Below, piece after piece: positions 12,272-23,332 of a DNA stretch of 64,000 nucleotides. This stretch comes from Seriola aureovittata (lineage: Eukaryota > Chordata > Actinopteri > Carangiformes > Carangidae): assembly GCF_021018895.1 (NCBI RefSeq), contig NC_079373.1:25495376-25559375 (forward strand). Direction: 5' to 3'. Position numbers and translations under genes: made by a program. Within the stretch, counting starts at the first letter, position 1. Each line of letters begins with the position of its first letter. The notes under the pieces were generated by a model. The model was given only the letters and a program-made list of their open reading frames with translations, did not search any database and was not told the origin of the DNA.

Positions 12272-12337
12272 CCAGCGTGTCCTTGGTTCACCTCTCTGCT
12301 GCTTCAGCATCATCAGCTGCTTTCATTGCTTTTAAAG

Positions 12338-12398
<61 letters not shown>
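12222..12398. repeat. (TG)n followed by (CA)n, opposed microsatellites
   Basis: About 23 TG units (12222-12268) are followed, after a spacer of about 70 bases, by about 29 CA units (12340-12398). The two tracts are reverse complements of each other. Confidence 0.95.
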
Positions 12399-12401
<3 letters not shown>

Positions 12402-12699
12402 AGTTTAATAGTCTTTAGAAGTTGTCAGTGTAAAAACATCCATCCCACACTTCCTTCATCTCACCCCCCTCACCCCTTCCTCCCCTGCCCCCCTCCTTAC
12501 AAAATAATGTCTTGTGCCAGTTTTTATATGTTTACATTTGAGTTTTTACATTTTAAAACCCAGTGATGTAAATAAAGAGAAGAACAGAGACAGAGGGGGA
12601 GGGAGGAAAGGGGGAGACAAAAGCTGGAGTTGAACCTGTTGACCTCAAAGACAAAGACACCCCCCCCTGCTGGACAGAACATGAAGTGCAGGCATCTTT

Positions 12700-13405
12700 C
12701 CATTTAAAGCTGCCAACTACATTTCAGAGGGAAATGCTAAACTTTTGACTCCACTTGACTACACTTCATATTTTACATGCAAAATATTGGTTAAGTTTAG
12801 TGTTTATTAACAGCTGTAACAGCATGACTTGTTGAATGTGTGTGTGGTTTTGACTGCTGTGGCATGTCTTTATATATTTTTATGTTATGTCACAGTTGTG
12901 CGTGATACAGTCGTGAAACTTTACAGGTGTGTAGCTGAGATCAAAATGAAGGTTCATACATGTTGGTGTGACCCCAGCTGGTCTCTCATTTTATATTAAA
13001 CCAGATGTTTGCACTGTTTTCAGCTAATGAACCCTTATAAAAAGAAGTGTTTCACTTTCTTTCCTCTCCCACCAATCATCTAACTCCTGTATATAAAGCA
13101 GATAAAACAGCAGTGAAATGCAGCTTAATCACTGATGCATTAACAATCTAATAATATCATATATAATCATATATAACAGTCACAGGGGACATTTTTATTC
13201 TGTCCATTCAATTTTTATTTTTTGTTACATTTATTTTGTGCAGTTCTATTTATTCTCATTTACTTTCAATTTACTACTATTTTATTTTTACTGTGTAAAA
13301 AATTGTGATAAAATGTTTTTCTTTGCTGATTATAGTATTTTTGCATCGTTGTATTAGTACTTTTATTTTAGTAAAAGATCAAAGTACTTCTTCCACCACT
13401 GAGTG
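12700..13405. repeat. probable MITE-like repeat, related to 2205-2760
   Basis: It contains 'catttcagagggaaat' near 12720 and ends in 'aagtacttcttccaccactga' at about 13383-13402, both marks of the same short fish repeat seen at 2.2-2.8 kb. The interior is AT-rich. Borders are approximate. Confidence 0.4.
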
Positions 13406-13918
13406 CACATCAGGGCTTTGATGCTGTTGGATACCAAAGTGACAAAAAATTCATAACACACTCATTCACATGTTTTACTATAAAAATATAGTCCATAGTC
13501 CTTTTGGTTTCTATCCATGCACGCAGATTTAGTTAAGTGTAGGTGTCCCTCAGGTAAGTGTACCTGAGGGAACAGTCAGAAATACTGTGTTTCCAAGTTT
13601 CCAACAAGTTCCCTCCAACATCAACATGATCGATTCCACATTTCATTTAAATTTCAGTCTTCTATCATTTTAAGAGAAAACAAAAAACAAGTGAGTCTCG
13701 GTCCAGATGGTAACAGGTGTCCCTTCCTTTGTGTCTCCTTGTTCTGAATGAGGCCCCTCCCCCTGACTCCACCCACTCCCGCCTGTCCCCCATGTTTCCC
13801 CCTCATGTCAGAATACGCAGACAATGATGTGTGACTCCCATGAATATTAAGTGTATGAATATATTTTAAAGCAGCTGAGTGTTTCTGTCTGCTTCCCTTT
13901 AACCAGTCAGTGATTTAG

Positions 13919-13919
<1 letters not shown>
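13406..13919. other. intergenic, nothing recognised
   Basis: No supported feature. A small perfect inverted pair, 'cctcaggtaagtgtacctgagg', lies near 13547-13568. Confidence 0.4.

Positions 13920-13984
<65 letters not shown>
13920..13984. repeat. (TG)n microsatellite
   Basis: An uninterrupted TG run of about 32 units. Confidence 0.95.
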
Positions 13985-13985
<1 letters not shown>

Positions 13986-14324
13986 CGAGGAGGCGTGGCT
14001 AGAGACATTTCTCACCAGGCTGGAGACAGCTGATCTTTGACCTCTTAACTCATCTCAATATGTTTTTTTCACATTGAGTTGTCATTAGCGTGATTAGCGT
14101 CATAGCGTCCAGGGGGCTGCTGGGAGCGGCTGGTCGTTCATCACCGGAGCGCGTTGTGTTGTGTTTTGAAATACACTGCTGAAATAAATCAGGATGATTT
14201 ATAGAGACACATTCATCTGTTATTGTGGCGTGTCAGGTTAGAAGGACTGAAGATTAAAAACACTTTGCAGGTTAGCCAGCAGCTAACTAGCATATAAAAC
14301 AGCATGTTCTCCCATCGCTGCCTC

Positions 14325-14395
14325 CCTTTGACAGAGGTATGCTAACATTTTCCCCCTGCTTGCAGTCCTTGAGCTAAGCTAAGCTAAAGACATTC
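14325..14395. repeat. fragment of a common fish repeat
   Basis: It contains 'ttccccctgcttgcagtc' and 'gagctaagctaagctaaag', the reverse-complement form of the repeat joined to the hairpin family at 11.74 kb. Confidence 0.45.
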
Positions 14396-15144
14396 TAACT
14401 AACACCTTTTCACACACCAGGGTGATATTTAATAAAGATATTCACTCTTCTTTGGGTGTTAATGACAGGGTCCAGCTAACTAGGGCCCCAATATGGGGTG
14501 TAGCCTGGAATTTATGTTTGTTTTTATGTGCAGTTTTATTTTATTTTTTGATGCTATTGGCCATGTGAGTTAATTACTATTGGTGTCTGAATAGGAATGT
14601 TAAGCTGGTCTATTTTTAGATTTAATCTATTCATAATGATATTTAGTCAACCTCATCCTCTTTATGTTTTGTTATGTTTTGCCAACTAAAGCTCTGAACA
14701 TTTTAGTCTCATCATTGTCAAAGAAAACCACAAACGTTTAAGTCAAATTTGAACAAAATCAAGAGCAAGCATTTCAGTCAAACTACAGCAAAGTGCTTTC
14801 CAATAAGACTTTATCTAACTTTTTTTATTTAGGCTAAAAGAAAATAGAAATGTCACAAAATGACTTGTATCATTAAGAATGCAGCTTTGTAGAAAGAGTG
14901 TCTGGTCTGATGTTTTTAACTTCAGCAGTATATCCAGACAATAAAACAATGAAGTCTGTAAACATAAAACTGTAGAACATCTAGTGCAGTCCAACTCTTG
15001 CGACATGAGTCAGTCATTGATCTTCACTTTCTGTTTGATAACACAAGGACCTGAGTATCTATAAAAAATATGTATAACCCAACATAATCTTGTACAACAG
15101 CCCTTGTTTTGCTTCTATTTCCATCATCGATTCCTTTTCTTCTC

Positions 15145-15320
15145 CTGAGTTAGCATGCTAACCAGTTAGCCCCGGTCCATCTCGTCCCTTTCCGATACCG
15201 AGTCACTGTAGTGTCCTGTCAGTGCTGTTCAAAGGACGCATTATAATCTCTTGTACTGTAATGTAACAACGGCTGAAGCTCTTGCGAAGACTGACAAACA
15301 AACAGCTGTTAATGCTAACG
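15145..15320 (+). repeat. dispersed repeat, copy 1 of 2
   Basis: It is similar to 42365-42545: both share 'agcatgctaaccag', a '...aggacg.attaca/taa.ctcttgt' stretch and 'ggctgaagctcttg' / 'ggttgaagctcttg', in the same order and orientation. No coding capacity is seen. Confidence 0.55.
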
Positions 15321-16319
15321 TTGTAGCATAAACAAAACTGACAAATTGCTCCTTTGAGAAACTTAAAGCAGAAGAGCCGCAGGACAGGAATCAGAAGAGC
15401 CCTTGTACCTGTCACATTTTGGCCCCTTCATAAAGTGAGAGGGCCCCAAGGAAACAGATGGATGTTTCAGTGCTGACTGACGACCAGACAACGACACTTT
15501 GTTGTCATGCACTCAGTTGGGTAAAAACATCCCCCTCCCCTGTCCTGCCCCATTCTCTTCAGAGGTCAAAGGTCGGAGGGCATGTTGGGTCGTCTGGAGA
15601 CATGACACTGACTGTGCTTCCATTTCATCATATAAACATATAATGTGTGCAAATGTATTAGTTTTAATTCAGTCTCTTCTCTGCTAATCTGCCTTTGTTT
15701 TTAAGTGGTTTAAATGTTATTCACGTAGGATGTTGTTACTCCGAACATTATCAATGTGAACAGTTACAAAGTAAATTCCAGATAAAAATTTAAATTAGAC
15801 TTTGATTTTTTTTTCTGGCTACCATCTAATGGATTAGGAAAAATTGGTCCGAGGTCAAATTTATTTGGTGTAAATGTTTGACAGTCACTAATGCGTCATA
15901 CGGCCTTGGGATTCAGAGTCCAGAGTTTTATTGGTTTATAATTTGATACTAAGACATGAGGAAGTGAAAGCAGACGAGGTAGGACTGCCACAGGAGAGCA
16001 CGCAGCTTCTGTCAAAGTTACAATTTGAGAATTATGTTTCAAGTCTTTACTTGAAGAGAGATTCATTTAAAACTGAGAGTCAGTTGTGAGCTGCTGGACT
16101 GAAAACCATTACAGTCTTTTCTTCTTCTTTTCTCTCCAGGAGAAACAATTTGCTCTGGAATAATCACAGTTGATTTTTATGATTTCTTGTCTTTAAAAAA
16201 AACATTCAATATAACAAGGTTGTTACTTTTCATTTTCCCCACATGTCCAAATTATAATGATTTCAAAATCTAGTCTAAAACAAAACTTAGACTTAATCTT
16301 TATTACAATAATAAACATT

Positions 16320-16720
16320 AGGATTCATGATCACCTTTTGACTTTTGGACTTCAATACCATTCTTTACCATTATCGTTAAAACATGACCCATACAGAAAT
16401 CTAATATATGACATACAGTAAATGTCCTTATATTGAGAGCAATGTTGCCATATATGTTAACTATAAGGAGATATAATATTATCACATATATACATCCTCT
16501 CAACATATGAAGCTATACTGTATGTTTATATCATATGAAATAGAATAAATAATGATAGAAAATAATAATCACATGAAATACCCATAGTAAAATGTGCATA
16601 TGCATATATTTTCAGAAATATCTATACGATGAATTTTTATATGGTTTGTTGTGAGCATATATGTGAATGACTGTATATAATATCACCATATATTGATAGG
16701 CTTTGGGATTATTCATTATT
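16320..16720 (+). repeat. AT-rich dispersed repeat, copy 1 of 2
   Basis: It is similar to 19080-19500. Shared words in the same order are 'catacagaaat.taatat', 'tataagg.gatat', 'catcctc', 'tgaaatacc', 'gcatatatt' and 'gataggctttgggat' / 'gacaggctctgggat'. Confidence 0.55.
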
Positions 16721-17011
16721 CTAAAGCTTGATTTTATGTCTGTTTCTTCTTTTATTCTTGGAATCCAAAACTATAAGTTTATTGTAGTGTTTGTTCCCAA
16801 GTTAATAATAATTTGTGAAAAAGTGTTAGCATAGTAGAGATGGCTGCTCATTTTGCTCTTCTGTGTTTAAAACTGAAATTGAAAAACTGAACTAAAAGAA
16901 CATTTTCACTAATTATTTTCACAAAGACATTTTTTGGTGGGAATTGTCCCTGATGGATCAAAGATGAAAACGAGATAAGTAAAAGTTTCATAATTTAGTT
17001 TCACAAATAGC

Positions 17012-17140
17012 TGAGAGAGAGACAGATGTTAGAGGCCAGGGAGACAGATGTTAGAGGCTAGAGAGACAGATGTTAGCCTATGTTAGAGGTTAGAGGATGG
17101 GGAGACAGATGTAAGAGGCCGGGGAGACAGATGTTAGCCT
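17012..17140 (+). repeat. short minisatellite, about 22-27 bp units
   Basis: The unit 'gagacagatgttagaggc' recurs at least five times with small changes. Confidence 0.8.
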
Positions 17141-17776
17141 GCAATCAGGTCAGACGCTGGTGACACCAAGGAGACAGTTCAACAGTCCATTCGTTTTTCA
17201 TGGTAATCTGTATGAAGACTCTTCATGGTGTTAGTCAAACATGTGAAGTCTGTAGCTCATATTTTCCACACATGAAGTGGAGCTGGAACTAGTACGGGAC
17301 AAGTCCCTGAGTATCGTAGACAGGTAACATCTGGCTGAACGCTGTCGCAGGAAGCGACGCCAAACTTATCGTAGGTCATACGTCTCGGCCGGTGTCTTTC
17401 TCTCTGTGGCTGGAGGAGATGGTAGAGCCAGAAGAAAAGTAGGTGGAAGAAAGGGAAGAATAAATTCAGCTGATGTGAAAGGATTGTAAACGATTACCCA
17501 CCACCAGCTGCTGTATATGCCTGACTTACCTCATGTGACCTTTGAACTGAGAACGTGTGTGGAAATTATCTGAAGGACTGACCTGATACTTAGACATGAA
17601 GACGTTCCAGAGATTCAATGTGATTTGGAAAAAATTTAACCTCAAACTGAATGCCAACAACCCTTATGCAAATACATATATAAAATATTTACATATAAAA
17701 ATTTAAATATGGTCTTTGAGACACCTACTGTAGTGGGAACTGCCACAGGAGCAGGTTAGAGTACTTTAGCAGGTGT

Positions 17777-17845
17777 CTGTCTGTCTGTCTGTGTCTGTCT
17801 GTCTGTCTGTGTCTATCTGTCTGTCTGTCTGTCTGTGTCTGTTGT
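17777..17845. repeat. (CTGT)n microsatellite
   Basis: An interrupted CTGT tetranucleotide array, followed by a T/G-rich tail to about 17877. Confidence 0.9.
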
Positions 17846-18068
17846 TTTGTTTGTTTGTTTTTTGTTGTTTTTTTTTGGGACATCAAGCAAGAAATTATCA
17901 GCAACGTGATGCGAAGAGTTTCACAGAAAAGTATCATTTTAAATGAATAAATAACGTGCCAATGTTACTACATCATTTCACATGTAGTACTCATGTAGTG
18001 ACAGTGAAGATGGTCAGTAACACGATGATGTACAATGATGAGTGTTTACTGCCCGCTAGCGCTCAGGA

Positions 18069-18406
18069 GTTTGTGGTTTTAAGAACCAAAAACCATCTCA
18101 GTGTAGTTTTACATCTCCTCTCTCAGGCTTCTCTCTGGAGCTCTATAACAACAGGTCTGTGAGCCAATCAGAAGAGAGGAGGCTCTGAGCCTCTCCTCTG
18201 ATTGGCTGACTGTTTTCTGAGTGATACAATAAAAATACAGCAGATTTCAGGTAAAAACACTCAGAGAAACCAAATCCTGCAAGGTTCGGATGGTGGGTAA
18301 AGGTGGGCGGGGCTTGTTGGCTTTGTTGTGACATCACAAAGTTACACAGTTCCAGTATTGATATAGGACCTAGACCTGATCCATAATCACACTACACATG
18401 GACAGA
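18069..18406 (-). repeat. CCAAT-hairpin repeat, copy 2, upstream of the first thioesterase gene
   Basis: Minus-strand member of the family at 11.8, 38.1 and 61.3 kb. On the plus strand it shows 'ggttttaagaaccaaaaacc', a hairpin with arms gccaatcagaagagagg and cctctcctctgattggc, a GC box 'gggcggggc' and 'tgtgacatcac'. It ends about 230 bases before the presumed first exon of the thioesterase gene, so it may add promoter sites to that gene. Confidence 0.8.
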
Positions 18407-18499
18407 CCTTAGCCTTTAATTCTGACTTGAGTCAAGTCATGTGACTTCAGTCCCCCACCTCTGCCTCATGGCCGCCAAGGTGAGTTATTGACTGAATGT

Positions 18500-18765
18500 G
18501 GTGTTTGAGTGACTCGATGGCGCCACCTTGTGTCCAGACAGGGTGATGCCTCTGTGGGAGGAGACTGAAGCTCCACAAAGTGGGTGCTGACGTTCATCCG
18601 GCTCATTAATATCGGGCTGTTTACCGATTGCTTCAGAGTTAGTCTACGCACTGAGAGGAGTAAATCACCGGGAGATACAGGGACAGAGAGAAAACAAACC
18701 CGGAAGACTACAGCTGTAACTTTGACCTCGGTCTGATCCTGGTCTCTGCTCAGTCCGCGCGCACT
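18500..18765 (+). promoter_or_regulatory. duplicated upstream region and probable non-coding exon 1 of thioesterase gene 1
   Basis: Bases about 18505-18590 ('ctcgatggcgccacc', 'ctgtgggaggaga') match 28365-28435 upstream of the second gene. The first exon probably ends at a GT donor, bases 18766-18767 (CACT|gtaagt). The second gene has a matching donor at 28583-28584, preceded by a similar 'acagctct' and 'ggtct' context. The next acceptor would then be just before the ATG at 19901. The exon start is not resolved. Confidence 0.5.
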
Positions 18766-19894
18766 GTAAGTAACACACCTAAGCTCGTGTTCACGTGTCT
18801 GCAGGGATCCGGGGGATTCAAACATTTCCAAGTCGTTTGTCTCCCTTGAGAAACTTCTCATCTGACTGTACTGACTTAATAATTCACAGACGAGTAAGTA
18901 AAGCAAAGATGAAGAAACAACCGCAGTGTACTTGGATCAGTTTAACACATGAATCAGTGTAGATGTCTAATTTACAACTGTGTTACAAATGCATCTAAAC
19001 AGCCTCATGATGTTGCTGCTTCAACCCTGTTGAATTAAGTACATTTACTCAGATACTAATTTGAGGTACTTCTACTTTACCCATACAGAAATGTAATATA
19101 CATATGTCCCTATATCAAGAGCGATATATATATACATATATGTCACCTATAAGGGGATATATTATTATCACTATACATCCTCGGGATATATAAAGGTATT
19201 ATTGTGATATTATTATTATTCATAACATATATGAAATACCTATCGTAAAACTTGTATATGCACATATATGTTAATAGTATACATTTAATTTATAATTACA
19301 AGTTTGTTAAAACATATAAGTAAATTATTTATGTTTATATGTTTTTTCTAATTAATTTCTTCTTAATTTCAAACACTTCAATATTCTTATTCTGGGAAAG
19401 TGATATCAGACTTTTGGAAACATATACTGACAGGCTCTGGGATGGATATTGCAACAATATAAGCATACATATATAAATATACATGTTTGTATGGGCTAGT
19501 CATGTGTCAATATATGAAAATTGATCCAATTTTTAATATGTTTAATATAGTTTTTTTAAACATAATTATATTATTATTATATTTATAATAAACTACTATG
19601 AATATACAGTATTACATGTGCGTATAAGTATTTCATCATGCCTCTACTCTTGATTTATTGTACATCTTACATTGCTATTATTATTTGTATTTGACAGCTG
19701 TAGTAGATTTTTCATACAAAAAAATACTTGGGATAAGATTATAATGCATTTTATCAATAGCGGCAAGGTAACTTTATTGGTATAGCACAACAAGGCAACG
19801 CAAAGTGCTTTATATAAGACATAGTAAGACTAGCTATAAAAGAATCACTTGTCTTTAATCCTTCTGCTGCTGCGTGGCTGCAGGTAAACATCAG
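18766..19894 (+). other. probable leader intron of thioesterase gene 1
   Basis: Contains a MITE-like scrap (19030-19080), the second copy of the AT-rich dispersed repeat (19080-19500) and otherwise AT-rich DNA. It ends at the CAG acceptor 'aacatcag' at 19887-19894, just before the start codon. Confidence 0.5.
19080..19500 (+). repeat. AT-rich dispersed repeat, copy 2 of 2
   Basis: It is similar to 16320-16720, in the same orientation. Confidence 0.55.
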
Positions 19895-19900
19895 TTCAGG

Positions 19901-22900
19901 ATGGACAGTAAACAGTGTTGTGTGAAGCTGTCGGTCCAGCCGTCCAGAGGACTCATGGATGAGAAGTTCGTTGTCCTGGTCCAGAGCGTTCCACCTGGTT
20001 TTCAGCTGACCGTCCACGCGCTCCACCAGTGTGAAGATGGACACAGCTGGGAGGCGTTCGGTCACTACACTGCCGACGCCAGCGGGAATGTGAACGGTAC
20101 ATGGTTCAATACAGAGTCCTGGAAAATACAGGAAAATTAATTTAGAAATGTCTGAAGCAATTTAAGTCAGTATTCAGGGGAAATGCTCCCCCAGGGAATT
20201 TCTTCACTATTCACAGCAGTGACATGAACTGTTTACTGTATCAAGCCATTTGTACATCATTTGGAAAAAACATAATAGTTGCCCAAGAAAAAAAATCATC
20301 CAAACCTGCATCATATTTTTAATCTAAGTGTTCTCTGTCTCCATCATTCTGAAACCACAACACAACAGATTTTGACATTGACTAATTCTCACTACTGTCA
20401 CATAAAAAGAGGCAAAAATTGTCTGATGTGACCATTTTGAAATCATATGACAGGTGGTGAATGAATTTGACACAAACAGCATCACTCTGTTCACACCCCC
20501 TCTTTTCTTCTTTCACTCTCTCAGCTCCACTCATCTGTCCCTGGAAAGTCAAGTCCAGTGTAAATTACAACACATACATGTGTGAAAAATTACATTGCGA
20601 TCATTGGATTATATTTTGCTTTTCAAGTTTACATGATCATCTTAATAAAGTTCCCAATAGGCTTCTATAACGACTTTAATATTTATAATTTTAGCCTGTT
20701 ATTTTTATAGCCAATTCAAAATCTGGTTGAGACCTGTTAGGAGGTACACTACAGGTCCCAGGGCCCAGGTGTAACACATTTAGTCAAAATTACTTTCAAA
20801 TTAATGAACTGTATGAACGTTGTGATTATTATTTATTAGTAACTTGAACTTCGCGCACAGCTGCTGTTGGACTTATACTTGCAGTTTGCCTTCACTTTTG
20901 CTGCTGCTTGTGGACTTCATGCTGGTTTACTCCGTGTCAAAATGTGTCTTTTAATAAAACAGCATGTTATATAATCTGATTCCATCCTGCATCTAAGTGA
21001 AGGGCTGGCGTGGGGTAAATAGCAGGAAGTTAACAAACGCCGTTAAGGGCCCACCGCCAGAACAGTAGTGGCCGTCGGGCACGGGTGGCTTGCTTCCAGC
21101 CTGGTTGTGGGTTGTTGGACTTCCGAAAACCAGGCGGACCGCACTTCAGCCGGATCTCTGGGCCCAGACCCGGCCGAGTCTTTGACAGAATAATTTGAAT
21201 AACAGCAGAAGAAAAGTAAACTGGGGAACAAACAAACGCAGATACTTTTCGTACCTGTGACAATTTCGAGAATCGGACGAACAGGAAATGGGGATTGGAG
21301 GGAAAAACCAGAGGTGCGCACATCTGTCTGCTTTAATGCACTGCGCACATACATGAACTTGCTTTAAATGTGGAAGACAAAAAGCAGGAATGTCGCAGTT
21401 GGCCCACGAGTGACTCTGAGAACAGTCAATGGTCCAAACACTCTAATGCTCCTATAAAGGTGTCAGAGCTTCCGATTGGTTAATATGTGTTTTTAAAAAC
21501 TACTTTTGGGGCTGCATTTACTCTTTCATCCCCAAGCGCAATGTAGCCGCGGTGTTTTACAGCAGGTCTGGCTCGGACAGGTGACAGGTGTGTTTACAGT
21601 GTTTGTGCAGGAAAGGCGTGAAAATTAGCAGGTCGTTTGAAAGTTGTAAATATTAGGAAGCTATTCACTAATGTTTTTCATTTATTTATACATTAATTGA
21701 ATGTATTAACAGATATGTTTTTATTCATGGAATTGTTTGTGGATCCGTTTTATATTATATTTTCTATATTTATATTTTTTGTGAGTTTACAAATGTATTA
21801 TTTGCATTTGTGGAAGGTGTTTTATATTTACACATCACACATTTACGCACTAATTGTTTGGTTTACGTCAATAATATTGAGACAAATTTACCTCTGCACA
21901 AGTTTTCACATCTTATTCCCCCTTCTCTTCATTCTTTCCCTCCCTTTCGCTCTCACTCCTCCCTTTCTACTTTTCTTCACTCTTCAAATCCAGATTTCCT
22001 CTTATGTCTTCTTCTCACCCATTCTCCACCAGTTTCAGAGGATCCCAGTCTGGGCGGGACATATACAGGGGTTGAACCGATGGGTCTACTGTGGAGCCTC
22101 ATACCGGTTCCAGGCAGCAAATCTGGACTCAGGTACAGAACTGTTCAGATGATACCCATCAGTACTGGACCAGTTATTAATATCAGAGCTTATTCTTCCA
22201 TCATCCTTCAGGATGAGGAAGATGAACGTCCAGACTCCCATGGAGGTCACAATCTCAGTGTACGAAGGTCACCAGACTGAGGGGTTCATGGATCAGGTGG
22301 CACTGGCCGGTGTGGTGGTGGAGCGCTGGTACATGGCGCCTGGTGTCCGCAGGATCCCGATCACAGAGGATGGACTCACTGCGACCCTTTTCCTGCCCCC
22401 AGGTAGGACCAGAGGAGAGTCTGGAGGGAGGTGTCCTCTGGGTGGAACTCAGACCAGAACTATAGTCTTGACCTGGATGTGAACTTCAGCAGGGAGAGAA
22501 GAATAGCTGGGTGTCATCAGCGTAGCATAGCAATAGTAGGATAAGCGAGTGTATGACATCACCAAGGGTACTTGTGTGGTCCTGCTGATGTACTGAGGTG
22601 TTTTGGGTCAGTTTGGATGTTCAGGAGCTGTTTCTGTCGGTTTCTGTTCTGGCTTGAGTGATGAATCAACTTGTTCAGCCATTCACACTAAAAGATGTAG
22701 ATAAAACACCGTCAGTGTTCAGCGTAATTAAGCTCTCACTGGCCGGTACTATTGGAATAACCAAGTTAAAATAAAAAAAAAGGAGTTAAGGGAACACTCA
22801 AAGGTTTCCATCAAACTGACTGTTTTTGGTGTTTTGATTCGTCTGAAGGACCCGGACCTTTCCCTGGCCTCCTGGACCTGTGGGGCGGTGGAGGGAAGTT

Positions 22901-23292
22901 GGTGGAGTACCGTTCAGCGCTGTTGGCCTCCCATGGCATGGCATCCCTGGCTCTCGACTACCTGACGTCTAAAATCACCATGGAAACTGGGAAGATGGTG
23001 GGCAATGAGTACTTTGAGGTAAACCCAACGAGCGTTGTGTTTGGTCATGCTTTCATATCGTGCTCTAATTGTATTCGCCACAGTCTCGTCCACTTTATGT
23101 TGTGATATTTAGGGACAGTGGGCTGAGCATGTCCTTTAGAAGTTTCTGTAATACAGCCACAGGTCACAGATGGTGAACTGCTGCCTGCATAGCTTACTAA
23201 TCTTTTGTTTTGGTTGTGACACGTACAGAGTCACACTCCGTCAGTTATATTGTTGAGTTATGTAGGTTAAAAGTCTTGTGTGTGTCTGTTAT

Positions 23293-23332
<40 letters not shown>

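Noticed and set aside
18466..18906. A 146-residue minus-strand protein upstream of thioesterase gene 1
   Set aside because: Part of it recurs upstream of gene 2 with a different frame beyond the shared segment; it is duplicated promoter or leader DNA read on the wrong strand.
21697..22280. Long overlapping open frames near exon 2 of thioesterase gene 1
   Set aside because: Only bases 22033-22132 and 22212 onward are exonic by homology and splice signals; the rest is chance read-through of T/C-rich intron.
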